This document shows positions 53,743 to 62,330 of a stretch of DNA of 64,000 nucleotides, one piece after another. Source of the DNA: Komagataeibacter sp. FXV3 (GTDB lineage: Bacteria; Pseudomonadota; Alphaproteobacteria; Acetobacterales; Acetobacteraceae). A model generated the notes under the pieces. That model saw only the letters and a program-made list of their open reading frames with translations, was not told the DNA's origin and ran no database searches. The DNA is taken from NCBI RefSeq assembly GCF_015155755.1, contig NZ_VWPI01000124.1, positions 1 to 64,000 on the forward strand, written 5' to 3'. How positions within the stretch are numbered: position 1 is the stretch's first letter; every line of letters starts with the position of its first letter. A program made the translations under genes and the position numbers.

Positions 53743-54360
53743 ATGTCGGGCACGCCGTGGATGATGGACAGGAATCCCGTCCTGCCTGTCGCGTCCGCCG
53801 GGTATGGGGGGCAGGACGCTGAACTGGCGGCACTGTCGCTTAGCGGAGTGTATGTACTGACATCCCGATCAGGTCACCATGCCGATCCGGATGCCGCCCT
53901 TTTGCACCGGATCGGTATGGAAGGGGATTTCTCATACAAGACCTGCCTCCTGTCGCATCACAGGAATCACGTCAGGGGTCTGTCCTGTCAGATAGAACCC
54001 GCCCCGCAGGGCAGACTCCTGCAGTGTGAACGTGGCGCGGTGTGGAGCGTGGTGGTGGATGTGCGCACTGGCTCCCCTACCTTCGGGCAATGGGTCGCGG
54101 AAACCCTGAGTGCCGGAGATGGCCGACAGTTATGGATTCCGCCGGGATTCCTGCACGGGTCATGCACGCTGGATGACCGGACGGCGATCCGTTACCACTG
54201 CACCATTCCTCCACAACGGCAGTATGAACGGACCGTGCGCTGGAATGATGAAGCACTGGGGATCGGGTGGCCCGTGGCGGACATGCAGGCTGTCCTGTCC
54301 CAGCGGGACCTGTTGGCAGCGCCTTTTTTCAGTGTGATCAACTGGTTTGAGTATGCCTGA
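53743..54360 (+). CDS. RmlC-like cupin (dTDP-4-dehydrorhamnose 3,5-epimerase family)
   Basis: 205 residues. The core GAVWSVVVDVRTGSPTFGQWVAETLSAGDGRQLWIPPGFLHG and VRWNDEALGIGWP are clear family signatures. Active enzymes have RGLH in the first motif, where the His is the general base; here it reads RGLSCQ, with Ser in place of His. The usual Tyr before the barrel end (K-x-T-x-Y-Y) is also not there (YHCTIPPQ). So sugar epimerisation is doubtful and another cupin role is possible. No rml genes are nearby. ATG at 53743; ATG at 53761 is the alternative. Confidence 0.8.
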   Translation: MSGTPWMMDRNPVLPVASAGYGGQDAELAALSLSGVYVLTSRSGHHADPDAALLHRIGMEGDFSYKTCLLSHHRNHVRGLSCQIEPAPQGRLLQCERGAVWSVVVDVRTGSPTFGQWVAETLSAGDGRQLWIPPGFLHGSCTLDDRTAIRYHCTIPPQRQYERTVRWNDEALGIGWPVADMQAVLSQRDLLAAPFFSVINWFEYA

Positions 54361-54362
54361 TT

Positions 54363-54461
54363 ATAAAAAATGAAAGTTTTTGGGCACCGCCTTTTTTCAG
54401 GAAGGCGGCGTTCCCTGAAGCTTTTTGAACAAAGTTCCACCAGAACTTCTTTTCTTTATCG
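54363..54461. repeat. dispersed palindromic repeat, copy F
   Basis: Starts right after the RmlC-like stop, orientation like copies B and C: GAAAGTTTTTGGGCACCGCC, hairpin ACCGCCTTTTTTCAGGAAGGCGG, GTTCCCTGAAGCTTTTTGAAC, and a right arm GTTCCACCAGAACTTC that has diverged. Ends just before the MATE gene stop. Confidence 0.75.
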
Positions 54462-54480
54462 TTCCGGGGATGTCGGCTTG

Positions 54481-55941
54481 TCAGGTGGAATGATCAAGTT
54501 CGTCGAGTTCGATCATGCCAGCTTCCCCCGTCTGGGCGGGCGGGATAACCGGCATGGCCTGTTCCGTTGCCCTGTCACCCGGATGCAGCCTACGGACCAC
54601 GCCAAAGGCGGTCATGACCGCGCAGGATCCGAACAGGACACACCCCAGCACCTGTCCCACCTGCACCCCCGCGGGACCGAATTTCATTCCGAACCAGACA
54701 AACGGAATGGTGCCCAGTGTCGCCCGACCCCAGTTGAACAGGGTGGAATAAAGTGGGAAGCCCAGATTGTTGAACGCGGAATTGGCGACAAACAGCATGC
54801 CGATAAAGACATAACCGGCAATGGTCCAGTTACAGAACAGGTGGATCAGCATCGCTGCCGTACCCTGCGCCGAAAAGACCCGCACAACCATGTTCTGGGT
54901 CAGGAACAGGACAATCCATGTAATCGCCACGCATAACGCCACCAGCCACAGGGACGCCACCAGCGTGGCGCGCACCCGGTCCAGCTTTCCGGCCCCCAGG
55001 TTCTGCGACATGATCGGTCCCACCGATCCCGTCAGGGCAAAGACGAAGGCGAACGCCACCGGCACGATCCGGTCAATCGTCGCCTGTCCCGCCACGGCGG
55101 CCAGGCCAAAGCTGGCCATGGCATGGGTGACGAACACACCGCCGACGGGGGTTGCCAGATTGGTCAGGATGGCGGGCATGGCCACCTGCGCCACCAGCCG
55201 GGTGTCCGTGATGACATGGGTGCGCACCGGCAGCGCCAGCAATCCGTGACGGCGCGCGCACAGGAAACCCGCAACCGCTACAGCCAGGCGCGACAGGATG
55301 GTGCTGATCGCCGCCCCCTTCAGTCCAAGCCCCATCACCACGATCAGCAGCGGATCGGTAATGGCCGAGATCATGGCCCCCATCAGGGTCACGTTCATGG
55401 AAATGCGTGCCGCCCCGATGGCGCGCAGCAGGCCCGAACACCCCATGCCTGCCGCGATCAGCGGCAGGCCGGGTGAGATGATTTCAAGGAAAAGGGTGGC
55501 CTGACGGGCTGCTTCCCCCTTTGCCCCCAGCAGCGCAAGCAGCGGTGCCGCCAGCCATGCAGTGAACATACCGATCACCAGACACACGCCGATCATGAAA
55601 ATCCCGAAGGAGGACGCGACCCGCTGCGCCTGCTCCATCCTGCCCGCGCCGATCAGCCGCCCGGTAATGGCCCCGATGCCGATGGACAGGCCAATGGACA
55701 CGGCAATCTGCACATAGCTGATTACGCCCGAAAACCCGATGGCCGCGGTCAGTGCGGGATCCCCCAGCCAGGAGATGTAGAAAAGGTTCAGCAGGTCAAC
55801 AATGAAGACAGCCATGAGCCCGATGGCCCCGGTCCCCGCCATGACAACGACGTGGCGGACAATGTGCCCCGTGCAGAAGGCGGCTTTTGGTCGGGTTGCG
55901 GTATGTCCCCCCATTCGGGTGTCCTGTCTGCTGGCGTTCAT
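54481..55941 (-). CDS. MATE-family efflux transporter
   Basis: 486 residues, twelve membrane helices in two homologous halves. Helix one carries VDLLNLFYISWLGD, similar to the family Asp-containing TM1, and ITGRLIGAGRMEQA with MSQNLGAGKLDRVRA are the paired half signatures. NorM-like or DinF-like drug/cation antiporter, inner membrane. The substrate is unknown. The start lies about 140 bases from a pair of tandem direct repeats that could be an operator. Confidence 0.88.
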   Translation of the reverse strand: MNASRQDTRMGGHTATRPKAAFCTGHIVRHVVVMAGTGAIGLMAVFIVDLLNLFYISWLGDPALTAAIGFSGVISYVQIAVSIGLSIGIGAITGRLIGAGRMEQAQRVASSFGIFMIGVCLVIGMFTAWLAAPLLALLGAKGEAARQATLFLEIISPGLPLIAAGMGCSGLLRAIGAARISMNVTLMGAMISAITDPLLIVVMGLGLKGAAISTILSRLAVAVAGFLCARRHGLLALPVRTHVITDTRLVAQVAMPAILTNLATPVGGVFVTHAMASFGLAAVAGQATIDRIVPVAFAFVFALTGSVGPIMSQNLGAGKLDRVRATLVASLWLVALCVAITWIVLFLTQNMVVRVFSAQGTAAMLIHLFCNWTIAGYVFIGMLFVANSAFNNLGFPLYSTLFNWGRATLGTIPFVWFGMKFGPAGVQVGQVLGCVLFGSCAVMTAFGVVRRLHPGDRATEQAMPVIPPAQTGEAGMIELDELDHST

Positions 55942-56077
55942 ACGGTCAGGCCAGAGCTGCCGCGATCTCTGGGTGCATGATGCGGGCCAATGAAATCTGG
56001 CACAAGAGCCATGTCATGCCTGCCTTTTCCATGTAGCCTGAAAAAATCTTGTGATGTCGTGTCTATATTGTCAGCGC

Positions 56078-56120
56078 ATTGTGCGGTGCAAAATAAACAG
56101 AGTGATTGTGCAGTGCAAAA
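56078..56120. repeat. tandem direct repeat, possible operator
   Basis: ATTGTGCGGTGCAAAA at 56078 and ATTGTGCAGTGCAAAA at 56105: 16 bases with one mismatch, 27 bases apart, inside an A/T-rich promoter-like stretch. Could be a tandem regulator site for the leftward MATE gene or for the RNA element to the right. Confidence 0.6.
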
Positions 56121-56184
56121 AAAAGTAAAATTTCATTTTTATTTATATTTATGTTGACCAGTTAAAATAAGCATGGCATACAGA

Positions 56185-56315
56185 ATCACACGAAGCGATC
56201 AGGCTTCCATAAATACAAAGAACACTCGGTAAAAATACCGAAATGGATGCAACACCCCCAGTGTCAGCATTCCACTGACAGGGTTCCCCTTATAACGGGG
56301 GAACCCTGTTTTTTT
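56185..56315 (+). ncRNA. candidate structured small RNA
   Basis: No + strand gene lies upstream of a very strong terminator here. Within about 130 bases there are four stem-loops in tandem: GAAGC/GCTTC (56192-56207), TCGGTA/TACCGA with loop AAAA (56226-56241), TGTCAG/CTGACA (56262-56280), and the terminator CAGGGTTCCCC/GGGGAACCCTG plus seven T (56279-56315). A TTGACC hexamer at 56154 followed 17 bases later by CATACA is a possible promoter. I infer a stand-alone RNA; the boundaries are estimates. Confidence 0.55.
56279..56315 (+). terminator. strong Rho-independent terminator
   Basis: 11-bp stem CAGGGTTCCCC/GGGGAACCCTG, loop TTATAACG, followed by seven T. Terminates the candidate small RNA. 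Confidence 0.93.
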
Positions 56316-56437
56316 GCGTATGGCATAAAATAATGGGGTGCCATCCGTCTTTTACGTATCTTGTCGCCATTGGCTTTCTCTACCCTGTCGCTGGTTTCCA
56401 CGCCTGTGGAAGCCATTCCGTTTAGGGAGGAATACCA

Positions 56438-56641
56438 ATGTCCAGACTGACTGCGGCCGAACGCAACGCCTTGCCGGATTCAGCCTTTGCCCTGCCGGGG
56501 CGGCGTTATCCGATACCGGATGCAACCCACGCGCGTGACGCGCTGGCCCGTGCCAGTGAAATGCTGCATCGCGGTGACCTGACACAGCAGGAATACGATA
56601 CCGTGGTCGCCCGTGCCCATGCCGTGCTGGAAGACGAATAG
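56438..56641 (+). CDS. small protein, DUF6582-like
   Basis: 67 residues, no signal peptide. It reads SRLTAAERNALPDSAFALPGRRYPIPDATHARDALARASEM then a C-terminal helix GDLTQQEYDTVVARAHAVLED. The first half (LTAAERNxLPDSxFALPGxRxYPI) is a widespread small motif seen alone or at the ends of phage capsid proteins (DUF6582 type); its function is unknown. AGGAAT lies six bases before the ATG. It stands alone between the small RNA and a shared terminator. Confidence 0.72.
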   Translation: MSRLTAAERNALPDSAFALPGRRYPIPDATHARDALARASEMLHRGDLTQQEYDTVVARAHAVLEDE

Positions 56642-56650
56642 CTTCGCATG

Positions 56651-56685
56651 AAAAAGGGGCGCGGAAGTTTCCCTCCGCGCCCCTT
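56651..56685 (-). terminator. terminator between the small gene and etfA
   Basis: 11-bp stem AAGGGGCGCGG/CCGCGCCCCTT. On the minus strand the stem is followed by TTTTT, so it suits the leftward etfA transcript best; on the + strand it has only TT. Both genes end beside it. Confidence 0.85.
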
Positions 56686-56712
56686 CGGCGTGCTTTATGA
56701 AGCGTTCTGGCT

Positions 56713-57651
56713 TCAGCCCGCCTTGTCCAGTTCCGCTTCAAGCTGCGGCAGGATGGTGAACAGGTCGCCCACGATCCCGTAATCCGCCACCTGGAAAATT
56801 GGCGCTTCGGGGTCCTTGTTGACCGCAACGATGACCTTGCTGTCCTTCATCCCGGCCAGATGCTGGATCTGGCCCGAAATCCCCATGGCGATATACAGTT
56901 CCGGCGCCACGATCTTGCCGGTCTGGCCCACCTGGTATTCGTTTGAAACGAAGCCCTTGTCCACGGCCGCGCGCGATGCGCCAATGGCGGCACCCAGACG
57001 GTCGGCTAGCGGTTCCAGCAGCTTGAAGTTTTCACCGTTCAGCATGCCGTTGCCACCCGATACGACCACGCGGGCGGATTCCAGTTCGGGCCGTTCGGAT
57101 TTCGACAGTTCAGTGGCGATGAAGGTCGATCCACCCGGCCCCGCGGGCAGGGCTACTTCCTCGATCGTTGCAGTGCCGCCTTCGCTTGCAACCGGGTCGA
57201 AGGAGGACGCACGGACCGTGATGATTTTCTTCGCATCCGCCGATTTGACCGTCGCCAGCGCGCTGCCGGCATAAATGGGACGGACAAAGGTGTCAGCGTC
57301 GTTGATGGCGACGATATCGGGGATCGGCTGCACATCCAGCAGGGCGGCCGCGCGCGGCAGGACGTTCTTCGCCGTGGCGGAAGACGCCGCCAGGATATGC
57401 GTGTAACCCGCCGCCAGTTCCGCCAGCAGGGCTGCTACCGGTTCCGCCAGTTCGCTGTTGCCGGTGGTGTCGGTCACCTGCAGCACCTTCTTCACGCCCG
57501 GAATGGCGGCAGCGGATTTTGCAGCGGCAGCCGCGTCCGGCCCGGTGACCAGCACATCGACATCACCCAGCCTGCTGGCTGCGGCAATGGCGGAACGCGA
57601 TGCCTGGCGGATCGCCCCGCCTTCATGATCCAGATAAACGAGTACGGTCAT
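56713..57651 (-). CDS. etfA: electron transfer flavoprotein alpha subunit
   Basis: 312 residues. With EtfB it carries FAD and moves electrons from acyl-CoA and other dehydrogenases to ETF-quinone oxidoreductase. The C-terminal FAD domain has [56 protein letters not shown] and [12 protein letters not shown], all standard. Start 3 bases after the etfB stop, so the genes are co-transcribed. Confidence 0.97.
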   Translation of the reverse strand: MTVLVYLDHEGGAIRQASRSAIAAASRLGDVDVLVTGPDAAAAAKSAAAIPGVKKVLQVTDTTGNSELAEPVAALLAELAAGYTHILAASSATAKNVLPRAAALLDVQPIPDIVAINDADTFVRPIYAGSALATVKSADAKKIITVRASSFDPVASEGGTATIEEVALPAGPGGSTFIATELSKSERPELESARVVVSGGNGMLNGENFKLLEPLADRLGAAIGASRAAVDKGFVSNEYQVGQTGKIVAPELYIAMGISGQIQHLAGMKDSKVIVAVNKDPEAPIFQVADYGIVGDLFTILPQLEAELDKAG

Positions 57652-57653
57652 GA

Positions 57654-58403
57654 TCAGATCACCTTTGCTTCGTTACGCAGACGCGACACCAGTTCCGCTG
57701 CCGAGTCGAGCTTGATCCCCGCCTTGCGTTCGGGCGGCTCGGCAACCGAGACCACGCTCAGCCGCGGCGTCATGTCCACGCCCAGGTCGGCAGGCGTGAT
57801 TTTTTCCATCGGCTTCTTGCGCGCCTTCATGATGTTGGGCAGCGAGGCATAGCGCGGTTCATTCAGACGCAGGTCGGCGGTGATGATGGCCGGCAGCGCC
57901 AGCTTTACGGTCTGGGATCCGCCATCAATCTCGCGCGTGACCGTGACAGCGCCGTCAGCCACGTCCACCTTGGATGCAAAGGTGGCCTGCGGGCGGCCCA
58001 GCAGCCCGGCCAGCATCTGCCCGGTGGCGTTCATGTCATCATCAATGGCCTGCTTGCCAAGAATGACCAGGTCGGACTTTTCCTTTTCCACCAGTGCCTT
58101 GAGCACCTTGGCCACCGATAGCGGCTCGGTCACCACATCGGTTTCCACCAGGATGGAACGGTCGGCGCCCATGGCCATGGCCGTGCGCAGCGTGTCCTGC
58201 GCCTTGGGCTCACCAATCGAAACCGCGATGATTTCGCTCACCACGCCTTTTTCCTTCAGGCGTACGGCTTCCTCGACCGCGATTTCATCAAACGGATTCA
58301 TGGACATCTTGACGCCGGCGGTTTCAACACCGGAACCATCGGCTTTCACTCGCGGCTTGATGTTGTAATCAATCACGCGCTTAACGGGTACAAGAACCTT
58401 CAT
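57654..58403 (-). CDS. etfB: electron transfer flavoprotein beta subunit
   Basis: 249 residues. The AMP-binding and recognition-loop patterns are present: [14 protein letters not shown] at the start, [39 protein letters not shown], and the [29 protein letters not shown] signature of the family. Forms a heterodimer with EtfA. Lies 70 bases after ETF-QO on the same strand. Confidence 0.97.
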   Translation of the reverse strand: MKVLVPVKRVIDYNIKPRVKADGSGVETAGVKMSMNPFDEIAVEEAVRLKEKGVVSEIIAVSIGEPKAQDTLRTAMAMGADRSILVETDVVTEPLSVAKVLKALVEKEKSDLVILGKQAIDDDMNATGQMLAGLLGRPQATFASKVDVADGAVTVTREIDGGSQTVKLALPAIITADLRLNEPRYASLPNIMKARKKPMEKITPADLGVDMTPRLSVVSVAEPPERKAGIKLDSAAELVSRLRNEAKVI

Positions 58404-58475
58404 TGCATATTTGCCTGTCTGTCTTCGGATAAGGGCAATCGGTGTGGCGGACTACATACCGTACCCGCCGCATGA

Positions 58476-60140
58476 TTACATCCCGCCGGGATAGTTCGGA
58501 CCGCCTGCCCCCTCCGGCGTGACCCAGTCGATGTTCTGGGCGGGGTCCTTGATGTCGCATGTCTTGCAGTGGACGCAGTTCTGCGAATTGATCTGCAGAT
58601 GCGGGTCCGTGGCCTCATCCGCCACTTCATACACGGCTGCCGGGCAGTACCGGCTTTCGGGCGCGCGGAAGACATCCCAGTTCACCGTCTTCCACAGCGA
58701 CATGTTGCGGACCTTCAGGTGGACCGGCTGGTCTTCTTCATGGTTGGTGTTGGACAGGAATACCGATGACAGGCGATCGAACGTGATCTTGCCATCGGGC
58801 TTGGGGTAAGTGATCTTTTCCGAAATCGAGGCCGGTTCCAGCACTTCGTTGTCGCTGTGGCGCGTATGCAGCGTCCATGGCGCGCGCCCGCGCAGCAGCA
58901 TGGCGTCGATACCGGAATACAGCGCGCCGCCCTTCATGCCGAATTTGGCGAAGGCGGGGCGGATGTTGCGCACCGAACGCAGTTCCGTCCACAGCCAGGA
59001 ATCCCGGATGCGGCGGGTATAGGATCCCGGTTCCACCCGGTCTGTCGCCAGCGCTTCCGCCACGGCTTCCGCCGCCAGCATGCCCGACTTCATGGCTGTG
59101 TGGGTGCCCTTGATCTTGGGCACGTTCAGGAAGCCCGCCGTATCGCCAATCAGCGCCCCGCCGGGAAAGGTCAGGCGTGGGATCGACTGGATCCCCCCCT
59201 CGGACAGCGCACGCGCGCCATAGGCGATGCGACGCCCGCCCTCGAAATACGGGCGGAAGGCCGGATGCAGCTTCACGCGCTGCATTTCATCGAATGGCGA
59301 CAGCCAGGTGTTGGGATAATCCAGCCCCGTGACAAAGCCGTAGGACACCAGGTTGTCCCCGAAATGGTACATCCATGCGCCGCCATAGGTCCGGTCATCC
59401 AGCGGCCAGCCAAAGCTGTGCTGCACCAGGCCGGGACGATGCATTTCCTTGGGGATTTCCCACAGTTCCTTGATCCCCAGCCCGTAGGTCTGCGGGTCCA
59501 CGCCCTTGCGCAGGTTATACATCGCCGTGACCTGCTTGGTCAGCGATCCACGGCAGCCTTCGGCAAACAGGGTGTATTTCGCGCGCAGTTCCATGCCCGG
59601 CGCGTAATTGTCGCTCGGCTGGCCATCGCGACCGATCCCCATGTCACCCGTGGCGACACCGGTCACCCGGCCGCTGTCATCCACCAGCACTTCCGCACCG
59701 GCAAAACCGGGATAGATTTCGACCCCCAGTTCCTCGGCCCGGCCCGCAAGCCAGCGGCAGAAATCGCCCAGGCTTACGATATGGTTGCCGTGGTTGCTCA
59801 TATGCGGCATCACGCGGTCAAGGAACGGGATTTCAAGGCTGCCCTTCTGTGTCAGGTAGAGCATCTGCTCCTCTGTCACGGGGGTGTTCAGCGGGGCCCC
59901 TTCCTCGCGCCAGTGTGGCAGGAGTTCCTCCAGCGCGCGCGGTTCGATCACGGCGCCGGACAGGATATGGGCGCCAATCTCGCTGCCTTTTTCAATCAGG
60001 CAGACGCTGGCATCGGGTGCGACCTGTCGCAGCCGGATTGCCGCAGCCAAGCCCGATGGGCCGCCGCCGACAATAACGACATCAAATTCCATAGTCTCGC
60101 GCGGGGTCTCGCTCATACCTCTGTTGTCCTCTTGCGTCAT
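58476..60140 (-). CDS. etfD: electron transfer flavoprotein-ubiquinone oxidoreductase
   Basis: 554 residues. Inner-membrane enzyme that oxidises reduced ETF and reduces ubiquinone. The FAD motif is VVIVGGGPSGLAAAIRL near residue 20; the C-terminal 4Fe-4S ligands are the Cys of YCPAAVYEV and the cluster NCVHCKTCDIKDP. All four cysteines are present. ATG at 60140; ATG at 60116 is an alternative just before the conserved sequence. First gene of the ETF operon. Together with etfB and etfA it provides the electron route from fatty-acid and amino-acid oxidation. Confidence 0.95.
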   Translation of the reverse strand: MTQEDNRGMSETPRETMEFDVVIVGGGPSGLAAAIRLRQVAPDASVCLIEKGSEIGAHILSGAVIEPRALEELLPHWREEGAPLNTPVTEEQMLYLTQKGSLEIPFLDRVMPHMSNHGNHIVSLGDFCRWLAGRAEELGVEIYPGFAGAEVLVDDSGRVTGVATGDMGIGRDGQPSDNYAPGMELRAKYTLFAEGCRGSLTKQVTAMYNLRKGVDPQTYGLGIKELWEIPKEMHRPGLVQHSFGWPLDDRTYGGAWMYHFGDNLVSYGFVTGLDYPNTWLSPFDEMQRVKLHPAFRPYFEGGRRIAYGARALSEGGIQSIPRLTFPGGALIGDTAGFLNVPKIKGTHTAMKSGMLAAEAVAEALATDRVEPGSYTRRIRDSWLWTELRSVRNIRPAFAKFGMKGGALYSGIDAMLLRGRAPWTLHTRHSDNEVLEPASISEKITYPKPDGKITFDRLSSVFLSNTNHEEDQPVHLKVRNMSLWKTVNWDVFRAPESRYCPAAVYEVADEATDPHLQINSQNCVHCKTCDIKDPAQNIDWVTPEGAGGPNYPGGM

Positions 60141-60262
60141 GACCGGGATGACATGGGATGAATGGGATTACATTTTATAACTGTGCTTCCTAGAACCGTT
60201 TGGGGCACGAATAAAGGCTTGTTGCGCATTCCGTGCCCTACGGGCGTGCAATCGAGGTGCGT

Positions 60263-60904
60263 TTACACCGCCTGTATCCTGCGGGCCAGTTCTTCGCTCG
60301 CCCGCCATTCGGGGCCAACGTAATTGACGATCAGTGTCCTGCGGGTGGCTGCCAGCGGGCGGGGGACGAAGCCGTGCCATGAATGCGCGGACGGAATGAA
60401 CAGCAGCCCCGAATTGAACAGGCCCGAAGCCCGCGCAACCGGATCGCCCTGCGGTGTCATGAGGTCCGTTCCCCATTGTGCCGCCTGCGCCCCCATGGAC
60501 AGCGGGACCAGCAGCGTCAGCCGCTTGGCCCCGATATCGGTATGGGGTTCCAGCCAGAACCCATCCGTATCAAGGCATAGTTCAAGCCGCAGGGCCGCGT
60601 TTTCAAGGTGTGCGCCGCATATGTCGGTAAAGGCGGCACGGGTCTGGGTATTGTCAAACAGGGCTGCCAGTTGCGCCAGCGCTGTGTTGGCCGCCTGCTG
60701 GGCCGGGGTGATGAACAGCCGGTGTCCGTTGCGTCCCGCCCGCTGTCCACCACTGTCACCCCCCATGAAATGGGGATCCGGGACCCATGCCATCAGTGCG
60801 GCAGCCACCGGGGCCGGCAGCACATCATACAGTTGCCAGTGCGGAAAGGGCCGTGGCGTGACCGGTGTGGTGGCAAGGGCCGCGATGACGCAATTCGTTT
60901 CCAT
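60263..60904 (-). CDS. 2OG-Fe(II) oxygenase
   Basis: 213 residues with a double-stranded beta-helix core. The iron ligands are His121 and Asp123 in LEPHTDIGAK and a later His in SAHSWHGFVPR (His177 by spacing). The 2-oxoglutarate arginine is in ATRRTLIVNYV. Members hydroxylate proteins, lipids or small molecules; the substrate cannot be deduced. It is monocistronic on the minus strand, with a 122-base spacer to the ETF-QO start. Confidence 0.83.
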   Translation of the reverse strand: METNCVIAALATTPVTPRPFPHWQLYDVLPAPVAAALMAWVPDPHFMGGDSGGQRAGRNGHRLFITPAQQAANTALAQLAALFDNTQTRAAFTDICGAHLENAALRLELCLDTDGFWLEPHTDIGAKRLTLLVPLSMGAQAAQWGTDLMTPQGDPVARASGLFNSGLLFIPSAHSWHGFVPRPLAATRRTLIVNYVGPEWRASEELARRIQAV

Positions 60905-60958
60905 GAACGGGGATTCTGCTGCTTGGGCTATTTTGCCACGGGGGATTGCGGCCTGAGG

Positions 60959-62326
60959 TTACAGGGCGCTGGCGTGGCGGGTGGCGCTGTCGGCCGTCAG
61001 GTAACGGTCAAAGACAGCCGCGACGTGGCGTACGAAACTACGCCCCTTCTCCGTGACCTGCACCTGCTGGCCCGCAATGTGGACCAGTCCGTCCGCCACC
61101 ATGGGGGCAAGACGGGACAGTTCGGGGGCAAAATGGCTGTCAGGCAGGTGGTGCTGCGCACAGACCTGTCCCAGATTGACCTGCATGTCGCACATCACCT
61201 GTTCTATGATCGCAGCGCGGACATGATCGTCCGGTCCCAGGCGCACCCCACGCACGATGGGCAGCGTATCCGCATTTGCGGCCATAAGCCGGGCATAGGC
61301 GGCGGATGACGCCGCATTCTGTGTCATGCCGCCGGGCAGCGAGGAAATGGCCGATGCCCCGATCCCGATCAGGTTCGGCGCGCTGTCGGTGGTATAGCCC
61401 TGGAAATTGCGGTGCAGTGTGCCCGTGGCCAGGGCGCGGGCCATGCTGTCACGCGGGCTGACGTAATGATCCAGTCCGACAGGCAGGAACCCTTCGTCAC
61501 GCAGGACCGCGTCAATCGCCGCGCGCTGGTCGATGCGTGCCTGCGGGCCGGGCAGGTCGCCCACCGGCATCAGGGTCTGGCGCTTCTGCTTCCAGGGCAC
61601 ATGCGCGTAACCGAAGACCGCCAGCCGGTCCGGGCGCAGGCTGGCCACCGCGCGCGCCGTCCGCGCCACGCCTGCCGTATCCTGCCGTGGCAGGCCATAG
61701 ATCAGGTCGATGTTGATGGAGTCGACCCCCGCCGCCCGCAGGGCGTTCAGGCAGTCGCTGGTCTGTTCCCAGCTCTGGATCCGGCCACAGGCATCCTGCA
61801 CGTCCGCATCAAGATCCTGCACGCCCATGCTTGCGCGATTGAACCCGAGTTCATGCAGCAGGGCCGGGTAGTCGGGCGGAAGGTGGCGGGGATCGACCTC
61901 GATGCTGATTTCAGCATCCGGGGCAATGTCGAAATCCCGGCGGATGGCCTGCATCACGCGGCGCATGGCGCTGCCCGGCAGGGTCGTGGGCGTGCCGCCA
62001 CCCCATTGCAGGTGAGTGACGCGGCGACCGGGGCCGATCAGGGCGATGATGCGGCGCAGTTCCTCATGCAGCAGGGCGGCATAAGCGGCCCGGGCATCCG
62101 CATTGCGCAGCACGGCGGTATTGCACCCGCAGAACCGGCACAGCGTGTCACAGAAGGGAACATGCAGGTAAAGGGAGACCGGCTGGTCCGCCGGGAGGGA
62201 GGACAGCCATGTGCGGCTGTCCTGCGGTCCCACCGCATCACTGAACTGCGCTGCGGTGGGGTAGCTGGTGTAACGCGGCAGGTTGCCCCCATAGCGGGAA
62301 AGCAGGGAACTGTCCGCCGCATTCAT
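60959..62326 (-). CDS. hemN: oxygen-independent coproporphyrinogen III oxidase
   Basis: 455 residues. Radical-SAM enzyme that decarboxylates coproporphyrinogen III without oxygen. The cluster motif is FCDTLCRFCGC at residues 58-68 (Cys59, Cys63, Cys66), preceded by YLHVPF, and the N-terminus PRYTSYPTAAQF is characteristic of true HemN as opposed to the HemW type. GGGTPT follows. The ATG at 62326 lies 5 bases after the OmpW stop, so both genes form an operon under the FNR box upstream of ompW. hemE and hemJ lie 9-12 kb away. Confidence 0.95.
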   Translation of the reverse strand: MNAADSSLLSRYGGNLPRYTSYPTAAQFSDAVGPQDSRTWLSSLPADQPVSLYLHVPFCDTLCRFCGCNTAVLRNADARAAYAALLHEELRRIIALIGPGRRVTHLQWGGGTPTTLPGSAMRRVMQAIRRDFDIAPDAEISIEVDPRHLPPDYPALLHELGFNRASMGVQDLDADVQDACGRIQSWEQTSDCLNALRAAGVDSINIDLIYGLPRQDTAGVARTARAVASLRPDRLAVFGYAHVPWKQKRQTLMPVGDLPGPQARIDQRAAIDAVLRDEGFLPVGLDHYVSPRDSMARALATGTLHRNFQGYTTDSAPNLIGIGASAISSLPGGMTQNAASSAAYARLMAANADTLPIVRGVRLGPDDHVRAAIIEQVMCDMQVNLGQVCAQHHLPDSHFAPELSRLAPMVADGLVHIAGQQVQVTEKGRSFVRHVAAVFDRYLTADSATRHASAL

Positions 62327-62330
62327 GCCA

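Noticed and set aside
58857-60161. 434-codon rightward frame opposite ETF-QO
   Set aside because: Antisense to an intact and highly conserved gene; sequence is compositionally biased and lacks a ribosome site.
60202-60236. GGGCACG/CGTGCCC stem between ETF-QO and the 2OG oxygenase
   Set aside because: Seven pairs around a 21-base loop and no T-run; too weak to call a terminator.
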